Assembly: GCA_028678905.1 (NCBI GenBank)
Contig: JAJRCO010000114.1
Coordinates: 1 to 9,501, forward strand
Length of the DNA: 9,501 bases
Direction: 5' to 3'
From: Methanomicrobiales archaeon
GTDB lineage: Archaea; Halobacteriota; Methanomicrobia; Methanomicrobiales; JACTUA01
Position 1 is the first letter of the stretch, and each line of letters opens with the position of its first letter. Shown in pieces: positions 1 through 6,007 of the stretch. The position numbers and the translations under genes are program-made. The notes beneath the pieces were generated by a model, which saw only the letters and a list, made by a program, of their open reading frames with translations, was not told where the DNA came from and ran no database searches.

Positions 1-208
1 ACCTCCCCATGAGCCCCAGCAGGAGGATACGATAGATCACCACCCCGGCGTCACCGTTGTTGATGGCCTGGATGTGGTGATCCCGGTGTTCTCCTGGCAT
101 CGGTACCGATGGATTGATGGTAACATTTGAGACCATCACCTGATTTGCGCCTGCATCCCATTGATAAGGACGAGAATACCAGGGTAAGTATTCAGGGACA
201 GGAGAGTT
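1..208. other. Unresolved left-edge region, possible partial gene
   Basis: No gene can be called firmly here. On the minus strand a frame stays open from the TGA of the Yip1 gene to the window edge. It has candidate starts at ATG 136 (GTG 139 directly before it) and ATG 100. From ATG 136 it reads MVSNVTINPSVPMPGEHR and later a hydrophobic stretch YRILLLGLMG. On the plus strand, in exact codon register, another frame is open from position 2 to a TGA at 128-130 and ends in WHRYRWIDGNI. Both have plausible third-base use, so one is a shadow of the other. I lean to the minus frame as the start of a gene running off the left edge, in the same direction as Yip1. It has no good ribosome binding site and matches no family I recognise. 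A perfect 14-bp palindrome, CATCGGTACCGATG, lies at 98-111. Confidence 0.3.
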
Positions 209-868
209 TCATGCGAAAAGTCCTCCGAGGATGCCGGTGCTGAACACCGTGTACAGAACATAAATGCCCACCGGAACGATCACACAGATCGCGGCATCGC
301 GGGTTTCTAGATTGCGGGCATATTTCAGGCCGAAGATCCAGAGGTTTGCGCTCCAGAGAAGGAAGAGAATTCCTACCAGCGTGGCAAGCGCAATATACTG
401 GTTGCTCATCAGGCTTCGGGTGACCTCGTTAATCAGGGTCGGATCAGTGATCCGGGGTATATTTACAGTGGTCGCAAATTCGTAGTAAAGGTAGAGGTTG
501 ATCACTCCGCCAAAGATCTGGGGCAGGAAACCATATCCGATATATTCAAAGCCCTTCCTGAGATCCCCGGAACCTTTAAACAGGGCCGACAGGCCAAAGA
601 AGACCACCGTGGCAACCAGCCACAGAATGTAAGCACCAAGCATCCCGCCTATTACCGCAAATGACATCGCTATAGTCATGTATTGCGATGTTCCCGAAGG
701 AAGCGCGGGAAGTATTGCCTGAATGGTCACCTGGGTTACAAAATAGGCAGATATCGCACTGAGCACCCCGACGATCCCCACCAACAGAACCGGAATGGCA
801 AGTCCCGAGATGTTGTTATTCTCTCTGAAAAATCGATCAGGAACGAATAGCAGATCGCGTAATTCCAT
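209..868 (-). CDS. Yip1-family integral membrane protein
   Basis: This is a 219-residue multi-pass membrane protein that fits the Yip1 domain family found in many archaea, whose biochemical role is unknown. Hydrophobic segments lie at about residues 22-44, 66-97, 155-181 and 193-216, with a weaker one around 110-128. The short polar N-terminus before the first segment (MELRDLLFVPDRFFRENN) and the central Gly/Tyr/Pro-rich stretch around 111-121 (GYGFLPQIFGG) are typical of the family. The start at 868 is supported by AGGAG eight bases upstream. It lies on the same strand as the class I aminotransferase but 306 bp further on, so it probably has its own promoter. No function in membrane traffic should be inferred from the eukaryotic family name. 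Confidence 0.82.
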   Translation of the reverse strand: MELRDLLFVPDRFFRENNNISGLAIPVLLVGIVGVLSAISAYFVTQVTIQAILPALPSGTSQYMTIAMSFAVIGGMLGAYILWLVATVVFFGLSALFKGSGDLRKGFEYIGYGFLPQIFGGVINLYLYYEFATTVNIPRITDPTLINEVTRSLMSNQYIALATLVGILFLLWSANLWIFGLKYARNLETRDAAICVIVPVGIYVLYTVFSTGILGGLFA

Positions 869-1174
869 TTACTTGACTCCTGTTATTATAGATGGGCTAC
901 CTGTCATTTTGTATCTATCCCTAGCCGGATTCGGGAGTTCGGGGAAGAAGCCTGAAATCGCCTGACTGCCCACCACGAGATATCTATGTTGAGACAATCG
1001 TAGGAAGAACGATGAGGGAAAGATACCGGGGAATATCCCATGCAGTAAAAGTGAACATCGGATTCCCCGCGACAGTTGCGATGGTGAGCGCGGTACCAAT
1101 GAGGTCAGATAATCTTTCTGGAGGAGTTTCGCCGTGATGGTAAATCCGATCCGATGGATCGAAGAGGTAATGGA
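869..1174. other. 306-bp gap with no confident gene
   Basis: This gap separates the Yip1 start from the class I aminotransferase stop. A minus-strand frame closes with TAG at 984-986 and carries a hydrophobic tail, including LSDLIGTALTIATVAGNP and YLSLIVLPTIVST. It has no start with a ribosome binding site, and its upstream part runs inside the aminotransferase gene in another frame. A plus-strand frame starting at ATG 1011 is also open for about 40 codons. Neither is convincing, and the minus frame could be a remnant. The AGGAG belonging to the Yip1 start and an AT-rich stretch (about 880-889) lie at the left end. A small inverted repeat GATCC-GAT-GGATC sits at 1148-1160. Confidence 0.4.
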
Positions 1175-2314
1175 TCAGCCGGTTTGAGACCGGCGTATGC
1201 GGTCTACCGCTTCCCGGAGTCGGGGAAGCGAGGTCGCATAGGAGAGGCGGATCCAACCTGGTGCGTAAAATGCGGTGCCCGGGGTAACCGCTACGTAAGC
1301 GTGGGAAAGCCAGGACCTTGCCATCTCCACATCATCACCCGGCACCCGAACAAATGCATAGAATGCCCCGTCCATCGGTGCTGCCTCCAGACCCAGGTCT
1401 GGTAGCGACTCCAGGAGATACTGCCTCCTCAGATCGAATTCGCGCCGCATATCCTCCACGCATCGCTGATCTCCTTTCAGTGCTGCAACCCCTCCCCACA
1501 TCACAAACGTCGTAGGGTGGGAGACCCCGTGTTGTTGGATTTTCACCATCTGGCGGATAATCGCAGGGGGAGCGATCGCGTATCCCAGCCGCCAGCCGGT
1601 CATCGCATAGGCTTTGGAGAAGCCGTTCACGGTGATAGTGCGCTCCTGCATATTGGCGAAGGTGGCGAGGGATATGTGTTCCTTGCCGTAGATCAGCTTC
1701 TCGTAGATTTCATCGGATAATGCGATCAGATCATAATCAACGCAGAGATCGGCGACAATGCCGAGGGATTGTCTGGAGAACACCGTCCCGGAGGGATTAC
1801 AGGGGGTATTGACCACGATCATCTTTGTTTTCTGGGTAATTTTTTCGGCAAGTCTGTCGTCTACTTGGAACGTGTGTTCATCTACATGACAATGGCGTAC
1901 CCGTCCTCCCGCCATCTGGACACAGGGTTCATAGCTGACCCATGCAGGATCGATGATGACCACCTCATCTGCAGGATTGATTACCGCCTCCATCGCCTCA
2001 TAGATTGCGTGCTTGGCCCCACAGGTAGCAATCACCTGCTCCGGGGTACATTCCACATGATTTTCGAATCGGTACTTATCCGCAATCGCCCGCGTCAGTT
2101 CTGGAATTCCGCTGCTGGGGGCATAATGCGTCTCCCCCCGTCCCAGCGCAGCGCAACAGGCGTCCTTGATGTGCGCAGGGGTATCAAAATCGGGCTCCCC
2201 GATGGAGAGCGAGATGACATCTTTACCTTCCCGCACTAATTTTTTTTCCCGGTCGGCGATGTCCATGGTGGCGGAGGGTGCGATAGCCGCAACCTTCTCC
2301 GAAAGGATCTTCAT
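1175..2314 (-). CDS. Class I PLP-dependent aminotransferase (AspC-like)
   Basis: This is a fold-type I aminotransferase that moves an amino group between an amino acid and a 2-oxo acid in the cytoplasm. At 379 residues it is close to the usual length of archaeal AspC-like enzymes. Visible hallmarks are SIGEPDFDTP near 37-46, the phosphate-site turn GAKHA at 99-103, NPSG at 173-176, the cofactor-binding SDEIYE at 200-205 (Asp201, Tyr204), the Schiff-base Lys234 in NGFSKAYAMTGWRLGY, and a late Arg in WIRLSYA for the substrate carboxylate. The loop before that Arg (FYAPGWIRLSYA) looks a few residues shorter than the usual GGEGY-type loop. The ATG overlaps the ribH stop (ATGA), which implies translational coupling, and no separate ribosome binding site is seen. 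Substrate is not readable from sequence; aspartate or an aromatic amino acid is possible. Confidence 0.9.
   Translation of the reverse strand: MKILSEKVAAIAPSATMDIADREKKLVREGKDVISLSIGEPDFDTPAHIKDACCAALGRGETHYAPSSGIPELTRAIADKYRFENHVECTPEQVIATCGAKHAIYEAMEAVINPADEVVIIDPAWVSYEPCVQMAGGRVRHCHVDEHTFQVDDRLAEKITQKTKMIVVNTPCNPSGTVFSRQSLGIVADLCVDYDLIALSDEIYEKLIYGKEHISLATFANMQERTITVNGFSKAYAMTGWRLGYAIAPPAIIRQMVKIQQHGVSHPTTFVMWGGVAALKGDQRCVEDMRREFDLRRQYLLESLPDLGLEAAPMDGAFYAFVRVPGDDVEMARSWLSHAYVAVTPGTAFYAPGWIRLSYATSLPRLREAVDRIRRSQTG
1178..1194. terminator. Hairpin at the end of the aminotransferase gene
   Basis: A perfect 6-bp inverted repeat, GCCGGT-TTGAG-ACCGGC, covers the last codons of the aminotransferase just before its stop. 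A weaker repeat (1148-1160) follows downstream on the minus strand. No T-run follows, so a role in ending transcription is only a guess; it could equally stabilise the mRNA end. Confidence 0.25.
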
Positions 2315-2718
2315 TTCAATCGTTTGACCAGTTTGACCGCAGATTCCACTGCCCGCTTCGCATAATCTACCCGCTCGTGTGCCTCCAGGCGAGTCATGCC
2401 TGGTCCAGAGATTCCCAGGGTCACCGGTTTCCCATATTCCAGCCCGAGATCCATGATCTTCCGCGCCGCGTGTTGAATGACGATCTCATCATGCTGGGTA
2501 GCTCCTTCGATCACTGCACCGATGGTCACTACTGCATCTACTTTTCCGTCCTGAAGCATTTTTTTGACCGCGATGGGAACATCATACGCCCCCGGTACAT
2601 ACAAGGTCTGCACCACTTCGGCACCGAGAAAATTTGCGTGTTCTTTTCCCTCTATCTCCATCATATAGGTAATGTCACGGTTAAATTCAGAGACCACAAA
2701 TCCGAGTTTCACTGCCAT
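2311..2718 (-). CDS. ribH: 6,7-dimethyl-8-ribityllumazine synthase
   Basis: RibH condenses 5-amino-6-(D-ribitylamino)uracil with 3,4-dihydroxy-2-butanone 4-phosphate to give the lumazine precursor of riboflavin. The 135-residue length is normal for archaeal RibH, which lacks the longer bacterial N-terminus. Motifs seen are SEFNRDIT at 10-17, VPGAYDVP at 41-48, GAVIEGATQHDEIV at 67-80 with the catalytic-type His76, and the C-terminal block GISGPGMTRLEAHERVDY near 103-120. Wording of these blocks is very close to methanogen RibH as I remember it. It is the first gene of a coupled pair with the class I aminotransferase. The start at 2718 gives the conserved AVKLGFVVSEFNR N-terminus; the ribosome binding site is weak (GGAAG about nine bases upstream). 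Its paralogue ribC lies 1.1 kb upstream on the same strand. Confidence 0.96.
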   Translation of the reverse strand: MAVKLGFVVSEFNRDITYMMEIEGKEHANFLGAEVVQTLYVPGAYDVPIAVKKMLQDGKVDAVVTIGAVIEGATQHDEIVIQHAARKIMDLGLEYGKPVTLGISGPGMTRLEAHERVDYAKRAVESAVKLVKRLK

Positions 2719-2750
2719 ATAGTTACTTCCAGAGAAAAATCTGTTATCCC

Positions 2751-2765
2751 CCTATAATTTTCTGT
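2751..2765 (-). promoter_or_regulatory. Possible TATA element for ribH
   Basis: On the minus strand the sequence ACAGAAAATTATAG ends about 33 bases before the ribH ATG. An archaeal TATA box here would place the transcript start roughly 10-15 bases before the ATG, leaving room only for the weak GGAAG site. This is a pattern match only; no TFB-recognition element was verified. Confidence 0.35.
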
Positions 2766-3012
2766 CGGCAGATGAATTTGCTTGAAAATCGAAGTGACCG
2801 GGATGACCAGAGAAAAGAAAGAACAAAACTCGGTCGTCAGTACGGAATGATTCAGAGGACTCTTGAGCGGGACTTAACAGCTGGATCCTGGCCCCGAAAA
2901 GGATGGGGTTTAGGATAGGATTTAACATATCCTTTGTCCTCTTTCGAAAGAGTAAACGGAAGTAAAAGTTATTGTTTGATATCAACTATGAATCGCAGGT
3001 GCAGACCCTGTT
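2766..3012. other. Intergenic stretch with a 14-bp palindrome
   Basis: No gene is supported between the pseudogene end and the ribH promoter. A minus-strand frame from an ATG at about 2928 (MLNPILNPILFGARIQ) runs into the ribH promoter but has no recognisable domain and poor coding character. The notable element is a perfect palindrome, CTCTTTCGAAAGAG, at 2939-2952. A second inverted repeat, AGGAT-ttaacat-ATCCT, follows at 2917-2933. These could be operator-like sites for something reading toward ribH, but their distance from the ribH start is about 200 bases. Confidence 0.35.
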
Positions 3013-3666
3013 TCATTTGCCTTGTTTTTTTTCTTCCGAGAACACCGCGAAAGCCTGTTCTTGATGACCACATCCTCATCAGAATAACCGATCTCCCGCA
3101 GCCATCCCATCTTGACCGATAATTTCTCCATCCGTTCATGGATAGGCCTGCGCGTGCGACCTGCTCCACTTCTTCCCACCCGGAAGCCCTTTCATTACGA
3201 TAAACCTCCCAGTACTCGATATTGCTGCGGTGTATCCATGCTGATCTTCCTCCACCTGTTTGGTATGACAAACAACCCTCCCGGGTTCAACGCATCAAAT
3301 ATCTTGCCGTACAGGCTCCTCTTCTCTGGATGGATGAGATGGTAGATGGAGGGCGTGGATAATACGAATCGTACTGTTCATGCAAAGGTTCTTCTTAATA
3401 ATCCGTGACCAGGAAATGGACATATTGTACCTGTCCTGGAAACGCTATCTTGCCATATCCAGCATGTTCTCAGACATATCGAGCAAGGTGAAGGATAACT
3501 CTGGATATTCCCCGGATGCGTTCGGAAAAAAGTCCTAGTGCCCGCCCGATGTCGAGGATGGCAGGGATGTTCCCACCCCTAGGCAGTCCAGACAGCTGCC
3601 CCATAAAAGCCCTCAGCCTGGAATAATCAACTTTCGCTAGGCATCATACCGGGGGAGCTCCTCCAT
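3013..3666 (-). pseudogene. Decayed class I SAM-dependent methyltransferase
   Basis: No single frame is open, but pieces of one protein appear in order across switching minus-strand frames. They begin with MEELPRYDA from ATG 3666, stopped by TAG at 3637-3639. Next comes RLRAFMGQLSGLPRGGN, then AILDIGRALGLFSERI (motif I). EYPELSFTLLDMSENMLDMA (the motif II region) follows and is stopped by TAG at 3445-3447. The remainder is YHLIHPEKRSLYGKIFDALN with PGGLFV (motif IV/V region), then EKLSVKMGWLREIGYSDEDV, and finally QAFAVFSEEKKQGK with a TGA at 3013-3015. This order and the roughly 215-codon span match small stand-alone Rossmann methyltransferases. At least four frame changes and two internal stops are needed, so it cannot make a working enzyme. 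Motif I reads GRALG instead of GxGxG. Flanking genes are intact, which argues against poor sequence quality. Its former substrate is unknown. Confidence 0.85.
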
Positions 3667-3854
3667 CGAATACCTTTCACACCTAATCCATCTATGATAC
3701 GGGAAGGAACACGGGAAGGGAGGACGTGGGGAAATGATAAAATCTGATTGTGGGGTGAGACTGAGACTGTCTCCTGATTCAGCCTGAACCGATCTTTTTC
3801 AAACCAGCTGCATCCTGGGAGCCAAAGGCTCAATAGAATATTTTAGAGAGAATA
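3667..3854. other. Spacer between ribC and the pseudogene
   Basis: No gene is seen. Just after the ribC stop on the minus strand there is an AT-rich stretch (about 3835-3850) followed by a small perfect hairpin, GAGCC-AAA-GGCTC, at 3819-3831. The pair could end the ribC transcript. Further on, at about 3738-3748, the minus strand carries a TTTTATCA stretch that might once have been the promoter of the dead methyltransferase gene. Confidence 0.3.
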
Positions 3855-4313
3855 TCACCGCAACGGCCCTACGTCAGGAAATCCCTGACGCTGCCCGGTT
3901 CCTGCTTCTTTTTCCAGGGTGCGGGGATACAGAATCAGCTTGACCGCATTCGCTGCATGTTCGCGGGTGCGCTGCTCGGCAAGCCAGGCGAGTTCCCGAT
4001 CGTCTTTTGCCTCATCCTCGTGTACAAATACCTCGATGACGTGGTGATTGGTCAGGAGCTGGGTAAGCATGATCCCCTGAGAGGCCTCGTGCGCACACCA
4101 CTTATCTTTCTCGGCTTTGCCTGGCATTCCAAGTGCAATGACGATATCGCATTTTTTTTCTTCGATCAATTTCTTGCAGGAGACCGGGAGATCCTTGATT
4201 CCCGGTACGGTGTAGCGCTCGATAGATACGCTGGCATGTTTTTTCAGCTCGTCGATAGCGATCGCGCCCATGTTTACGCGAGAAAAAGTGGTATCGGCGA
4301 TACCTATCTTCAT
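3855..4313 (-). CDS. ribC: Archaeal-type riboflavin synthase
   Basis: This enzyme dismutates two 6,7-dimethyl-8-ribityllumazine molecules into riboflavin and 5-amino-6-(D-ribitylamino)uracil. The archaeal form is unrelated to bacterial RibE and is a paralogue of lumazine synthase; both paralogues occur in this window. The 152 residues fit the family. Conserved blocks are GIADTTFSRVNMG at 4-16, YTVPGIKDLPVSCKKL at 34-49, IALGMPG at 59-65, CAHEASQGIMLTQL at 73-86, IEVFVHEDEA at 93-102, RTREHAANAV near 115-124 and the C-terminal RQGFPDVGP. Its ATG overlaps the stop of the class V aminotransferase (ATGA), and GAGGT six bases upstream, inside that gene, can serve as the ribosome binding site. The usual archaeal order, with lumazine formed by RibH first, fits a shared flavin route with ribH downstream. 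Confidence 0.95.
   Translation of the reverse strand: MKIGIADTTFSRVNMGAIAIDELKKHASVSIERYTVPGIKDLPVSCKKLIEEKKCDIVIALGMPGKAEKDKWCAHEASQGIMLTQLLTNHHVIEVFVHEDEAKDDRELAWLAEQRTREHAANAVKLILYPRTLEKEAGTGQRQGFPDVGPLR
3872..3890. other. 7-bp hairpin within the ribC 3' end
   Basis: A perfect inverted repeat, CGTCAGG-AAATC-CCTGACG, lies inside the final codons of ribC, encoding the QGFPDV region. Because the residues are conserved in the family, the repeat may be chance. It could also form an mRNA-end structure with the hairpin at 3819-3831. Confidence 0.3.
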
Positions 4314-5440
4314 ACCAGAACCTCACAGGCGGCTTCCACCCCGTTCCCTCGCACAGGATATCCGAGTTTCCGCAGCGCGTGCTCCACAACCGCCAAGGTA
4401 GCGAGGATTTCCGGAGCGTTCACCGCCCCCATGGAACCGATGCGGAATATTTTTCCTTTCAGAGAATCCTGCCCTCCGGCGATCTCAATCCCCATTTTCT
4501 TGACTATCCCCCGCATCTCGCTGTCCTTGATCCCAGACGGGTAGCTGATAGCGGTAACGGTGTTGGAGTACGCATGGTGGTCATCCAAGGTGGGATAGAG
4601 GGAGAGACCCCAGGCCTGGGCGGCCTCCCGTACCGCCCGGGAAAGTCTCCGATGCCGTTCAATGCGGGCGGATATTCCTTCTTTCTCCACGATAAGGAGG
4701 GCCTGGTGCAGGGCAAGAAAAAGAGTCACCGCGGGCGTGTATGGCGTTTCCATGGGTGTGCCGGCCGCACTTTTCCGGTAAGCCGCCAGATCGAGATAAT
4801 ATGGGCGTTTTTCGCTGAGTCGATCCCAGGCTCGTTTGCTCACCGAAATCGCGGATAGGCCGGCGGGAGCGGCCAGACACTTCTGTGAACCCACAAAAGC
4901 AATGTCTACCCCCCAGCGGTCGGCTTCCACGACATCCCCACCGATGGAGGTGATCCCATCCATGATCAGGAGGGCATCGTGTTTACGGGCAAGTTTACCT
5001 ACTTCTTCTGCGGGGTTTTTAATACCCGCAGAGGTCTCGTTGTGTACCAGCGTGACCAGCTCCGCGCCCTCTTCGAGATGTGATTCCAGGAGCTCAAGAT
5101 TAAGCGGTGTGCCCCATGTCGATCCAATATCGAACGCGTTGCCATAGCGCTGGGATATTTTGAACAATCGCTCCCCGAATTTTCCGTTTACCAGAGAGGC
5201 AATCTTGCGGTCCTTTCCGAAATTCGCCACGGCGGCTTCCATCGCGGCAGTTCCTGAACCGGATAGAATAAACAGGTCTGCGGTGGTGCCAAACAGTGGC
5301 CTCAGAATTCGGACGCATTCTGCATACAGACTCCCGAATTCGCTGCCCCGGTGATTGATCGCCTGGCGCATCATCACCATCCGAACCCGTTCCGGGATGG
5401 GAACCGGACCGGGTAGCATGAGGAGTGATTCGTTTTCCAT
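4310..5440 (-). CDS. Class V aminotransferase, serine-pyruvate/alanine-glyoxylate family
   Basis: This PLP enzyme belongs to the alanine-glyoxylate/serine-pyruvate/phosphoserine aminotransferase-like group of class V. I place the start at ATG 5440, giving 376 residues beginning MENESLLMLPGPVPIPERV, because the family begins with a pre-LPGP segment. The longer open frame reaching 5575 would overlap purE and adds no homologous sequence. Landmarks are LPGPVPIPERV at 9-19, NHRGSEF at 29-35, LSGSGTAAMEA at 59-69 for the PLP phosphate, VHNETSAGI at 132-140, the cofactor Asp161 in MDGITSIGG, Lys187 in GSQKCLAAPAGL as the Schiff-base lysine, and a late Arg in IFRIGSMG. Methanogen homologues have been linked to phosphoserine formation, so a serine-pathway role is possible but not shown. 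It overlaps ribC by ATGA and diverges from purE across 54 bp. Confidence 0.92.
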   Translation of the reverse strand: MENESLLMLPGPVPIPERVRMVMMRQAINHRGSEFGSLYAECVRILRPLFGTTADLFILSGSGTAAMEAAVANFGKDRKIASLVNGKFGERLFKISQRYGNAFDIGSTWGTPLNLELLESHLEEGAELVTLVHNETSAGIKNPAEEVGKLARKHDALLIMDGITSIGGDVVEADRWGVDIAFVGSQKCLAAPAGLSAISVSKRAWDRLSEKRPYYLDLAAYRKSAAGTPMETPYTPAVTLFLALHQALLIVEKEGISARIERHRRLSRAVREAAQAWGLSLYPTLDDHHAYSNTVTAISYPSGIKDSEMRGIVKKMGIEIAGGQDSLKGKIFRIGSMGAVNAPEILATLAVVEHALRKLGYPVRGNGVEAACEVLV

Positions 5441-5450
5441 GAAGATCAGC

Positions 5451-5462
5451 CCATATATATGT
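5451..5462 (+). promoter_or_regulatory. TATA-like element between the divergent genes
   Basis: The 54-bp gap between the class V aminotransferase and purE contains CCATATATATGT, with the 10-bp palindrome CATATATATG at 5452-5461. Its distance to the purE ATG (about 34 bases) suits a TATA box giving a short leader that carries GTAGGT. It is only 12 bases from the aminotransferase ATG, too close to serve that gene in the usual way. That gene more likely uses the CTATGTATC stretch near 5472-5480. Confidence 0.45.
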
Positions 5463-5494
5463 GCAATGACAGATACATAGATGTAGGTTTTTTT

Positions 5495-5923
5495 ATGGCC
5501 GATGTGGCGGTGATTCTGGGATCGGCTTCGGATAATGAGATAGCCGACCGGGTCTGTTCCGTGCTCGCGGAACACGGAGTATCATTTGATTGCAAGGTCC
5601 TCTCTGCCCATCGGGAACCGGAAAAACTGGACGCGTACCTACAAGAATGCACTTGTTCTATCTATATCGCCATCGCGGGCTTATCTGCTGCCCTGCCCGG
5701 AGTGATCGCCTCCCGAACCGATCGGCCGGTGATCGGGGTTCCGGTAAGTGGAACATTGCTGGGGATAGATGCCCTCCTCTCCATCGCCCAGATGCCCCGG
5801 GGGGTACCTGTCGCCACCGTGGGGGTGGACGCCGCCGAAAATGCCGCCCTCCTTGCGGTCAGGATCCTTGCGCTGGCTGCACAGATCGGAAAATCGAGCT
5901 CTATTTCAGGATCGATGCACTGA
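5495..5923 (+). CDS. purE: N5-CAIR mutase / AIR carboxylase (PurE)
   Basis: PurE forms 4-carboxyaminoimidazole ribotide in purine synthesis, either by rearranging N5-CAIR or by direct carboxylation of AIR. From ATG 5495 it has 142 residues. This start is chosen over ATG 5459 because the family begins at the ADVAVILGSASD strand and GTAGGT sits six bases upstream. Motifs are GSASD at 9-13, SAHREP at 37-42 with the catalytic-type His39, IAGLSAALPG at 60-69, PVIGVPV at 78-84 and LLSIAQMPRGVPVATVG at 94-110. Bacterial class I PurE normally has His in AAHLPG; here it is Ala67. No purK is nearby, so direct use of CO2, as proposed for several archaea, is possible. It converges on thiC, whose product uses the same AIR. 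Confidence 0.92.
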   Translation: MADVAVILGSASDNEIADRVCSVLAEHGVSFDCKVLSAHREPEKLDAYLQECTCSIYIAIAGLSAALPGVIASRTDRPVIGVPVSGTLLGIDALLSIAQMPRGVPVATVGVDAAENAALLAVRILALAAQIGKSSSISGSMH

Positions 5924-6005
5924 TTCGCATCAATCACGTATCCGTTCTTGGGGTCAAGAACACCTGCGTTCGTTGATTCCCGAACGCCGGACCCTGGGTC
6001 GGGAA
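5914..6005. terminator. Cluster of inverted repeats between convergent purE and thiC
   Basis: Several perfect stems follow each other here. They are GATGC/GCATC (5914-5918 with 5927-5931, spanning the purE stop), GTTCTTG-gggt-CAAGAAC (5944-5961), GCGTTCG/CGAACGC (5966-5972 with 5981-5987) and TTCCCGA/TCGGGAA (5977-5983 with 5999-6005). The last two overlap and are mutually exclusive. Placement between converging genes suggests ends for both transcripts or an RNA switch, but no long T-run is present. Function is an inference. Confidence 0.4.
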
Positions 6006-6007
6006 CG

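Noticed and set aside
2752..2985. A 77-codon minus-strand open frame before ribH
   Set aside because: There is no recognisable domain, it runs through the probable ribH TATA element, and its composition looks non-coding.
2969..3271. An apparent 100-codon minus-strand gene
   Set aside because: It is one frame slice of the decayed methyltransferase; neighbouring pieces of the same protein lie in the other two frames.
3957..4544. A 195-codon plus-strand open frame
   Set aside because: It lies antisense to ribC and the end of the class V aminotransferase, both strongly supported, and has no recognisable domain.
5459..5494. Earlier purE start at ATG 5459
   Set aside because: It would use part of the probable TATA element as coding sequence, and the family N-terminus begins at the ADVAVILGSASD strand after ATG 5495.
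5441..5575. Extended N-terminus of the class V aminotransferase from ATG 5575
   Set aside because: The extra 45 residues overlap purE on the other strand and do not resemble the family, which begins just before the LPGP motif.
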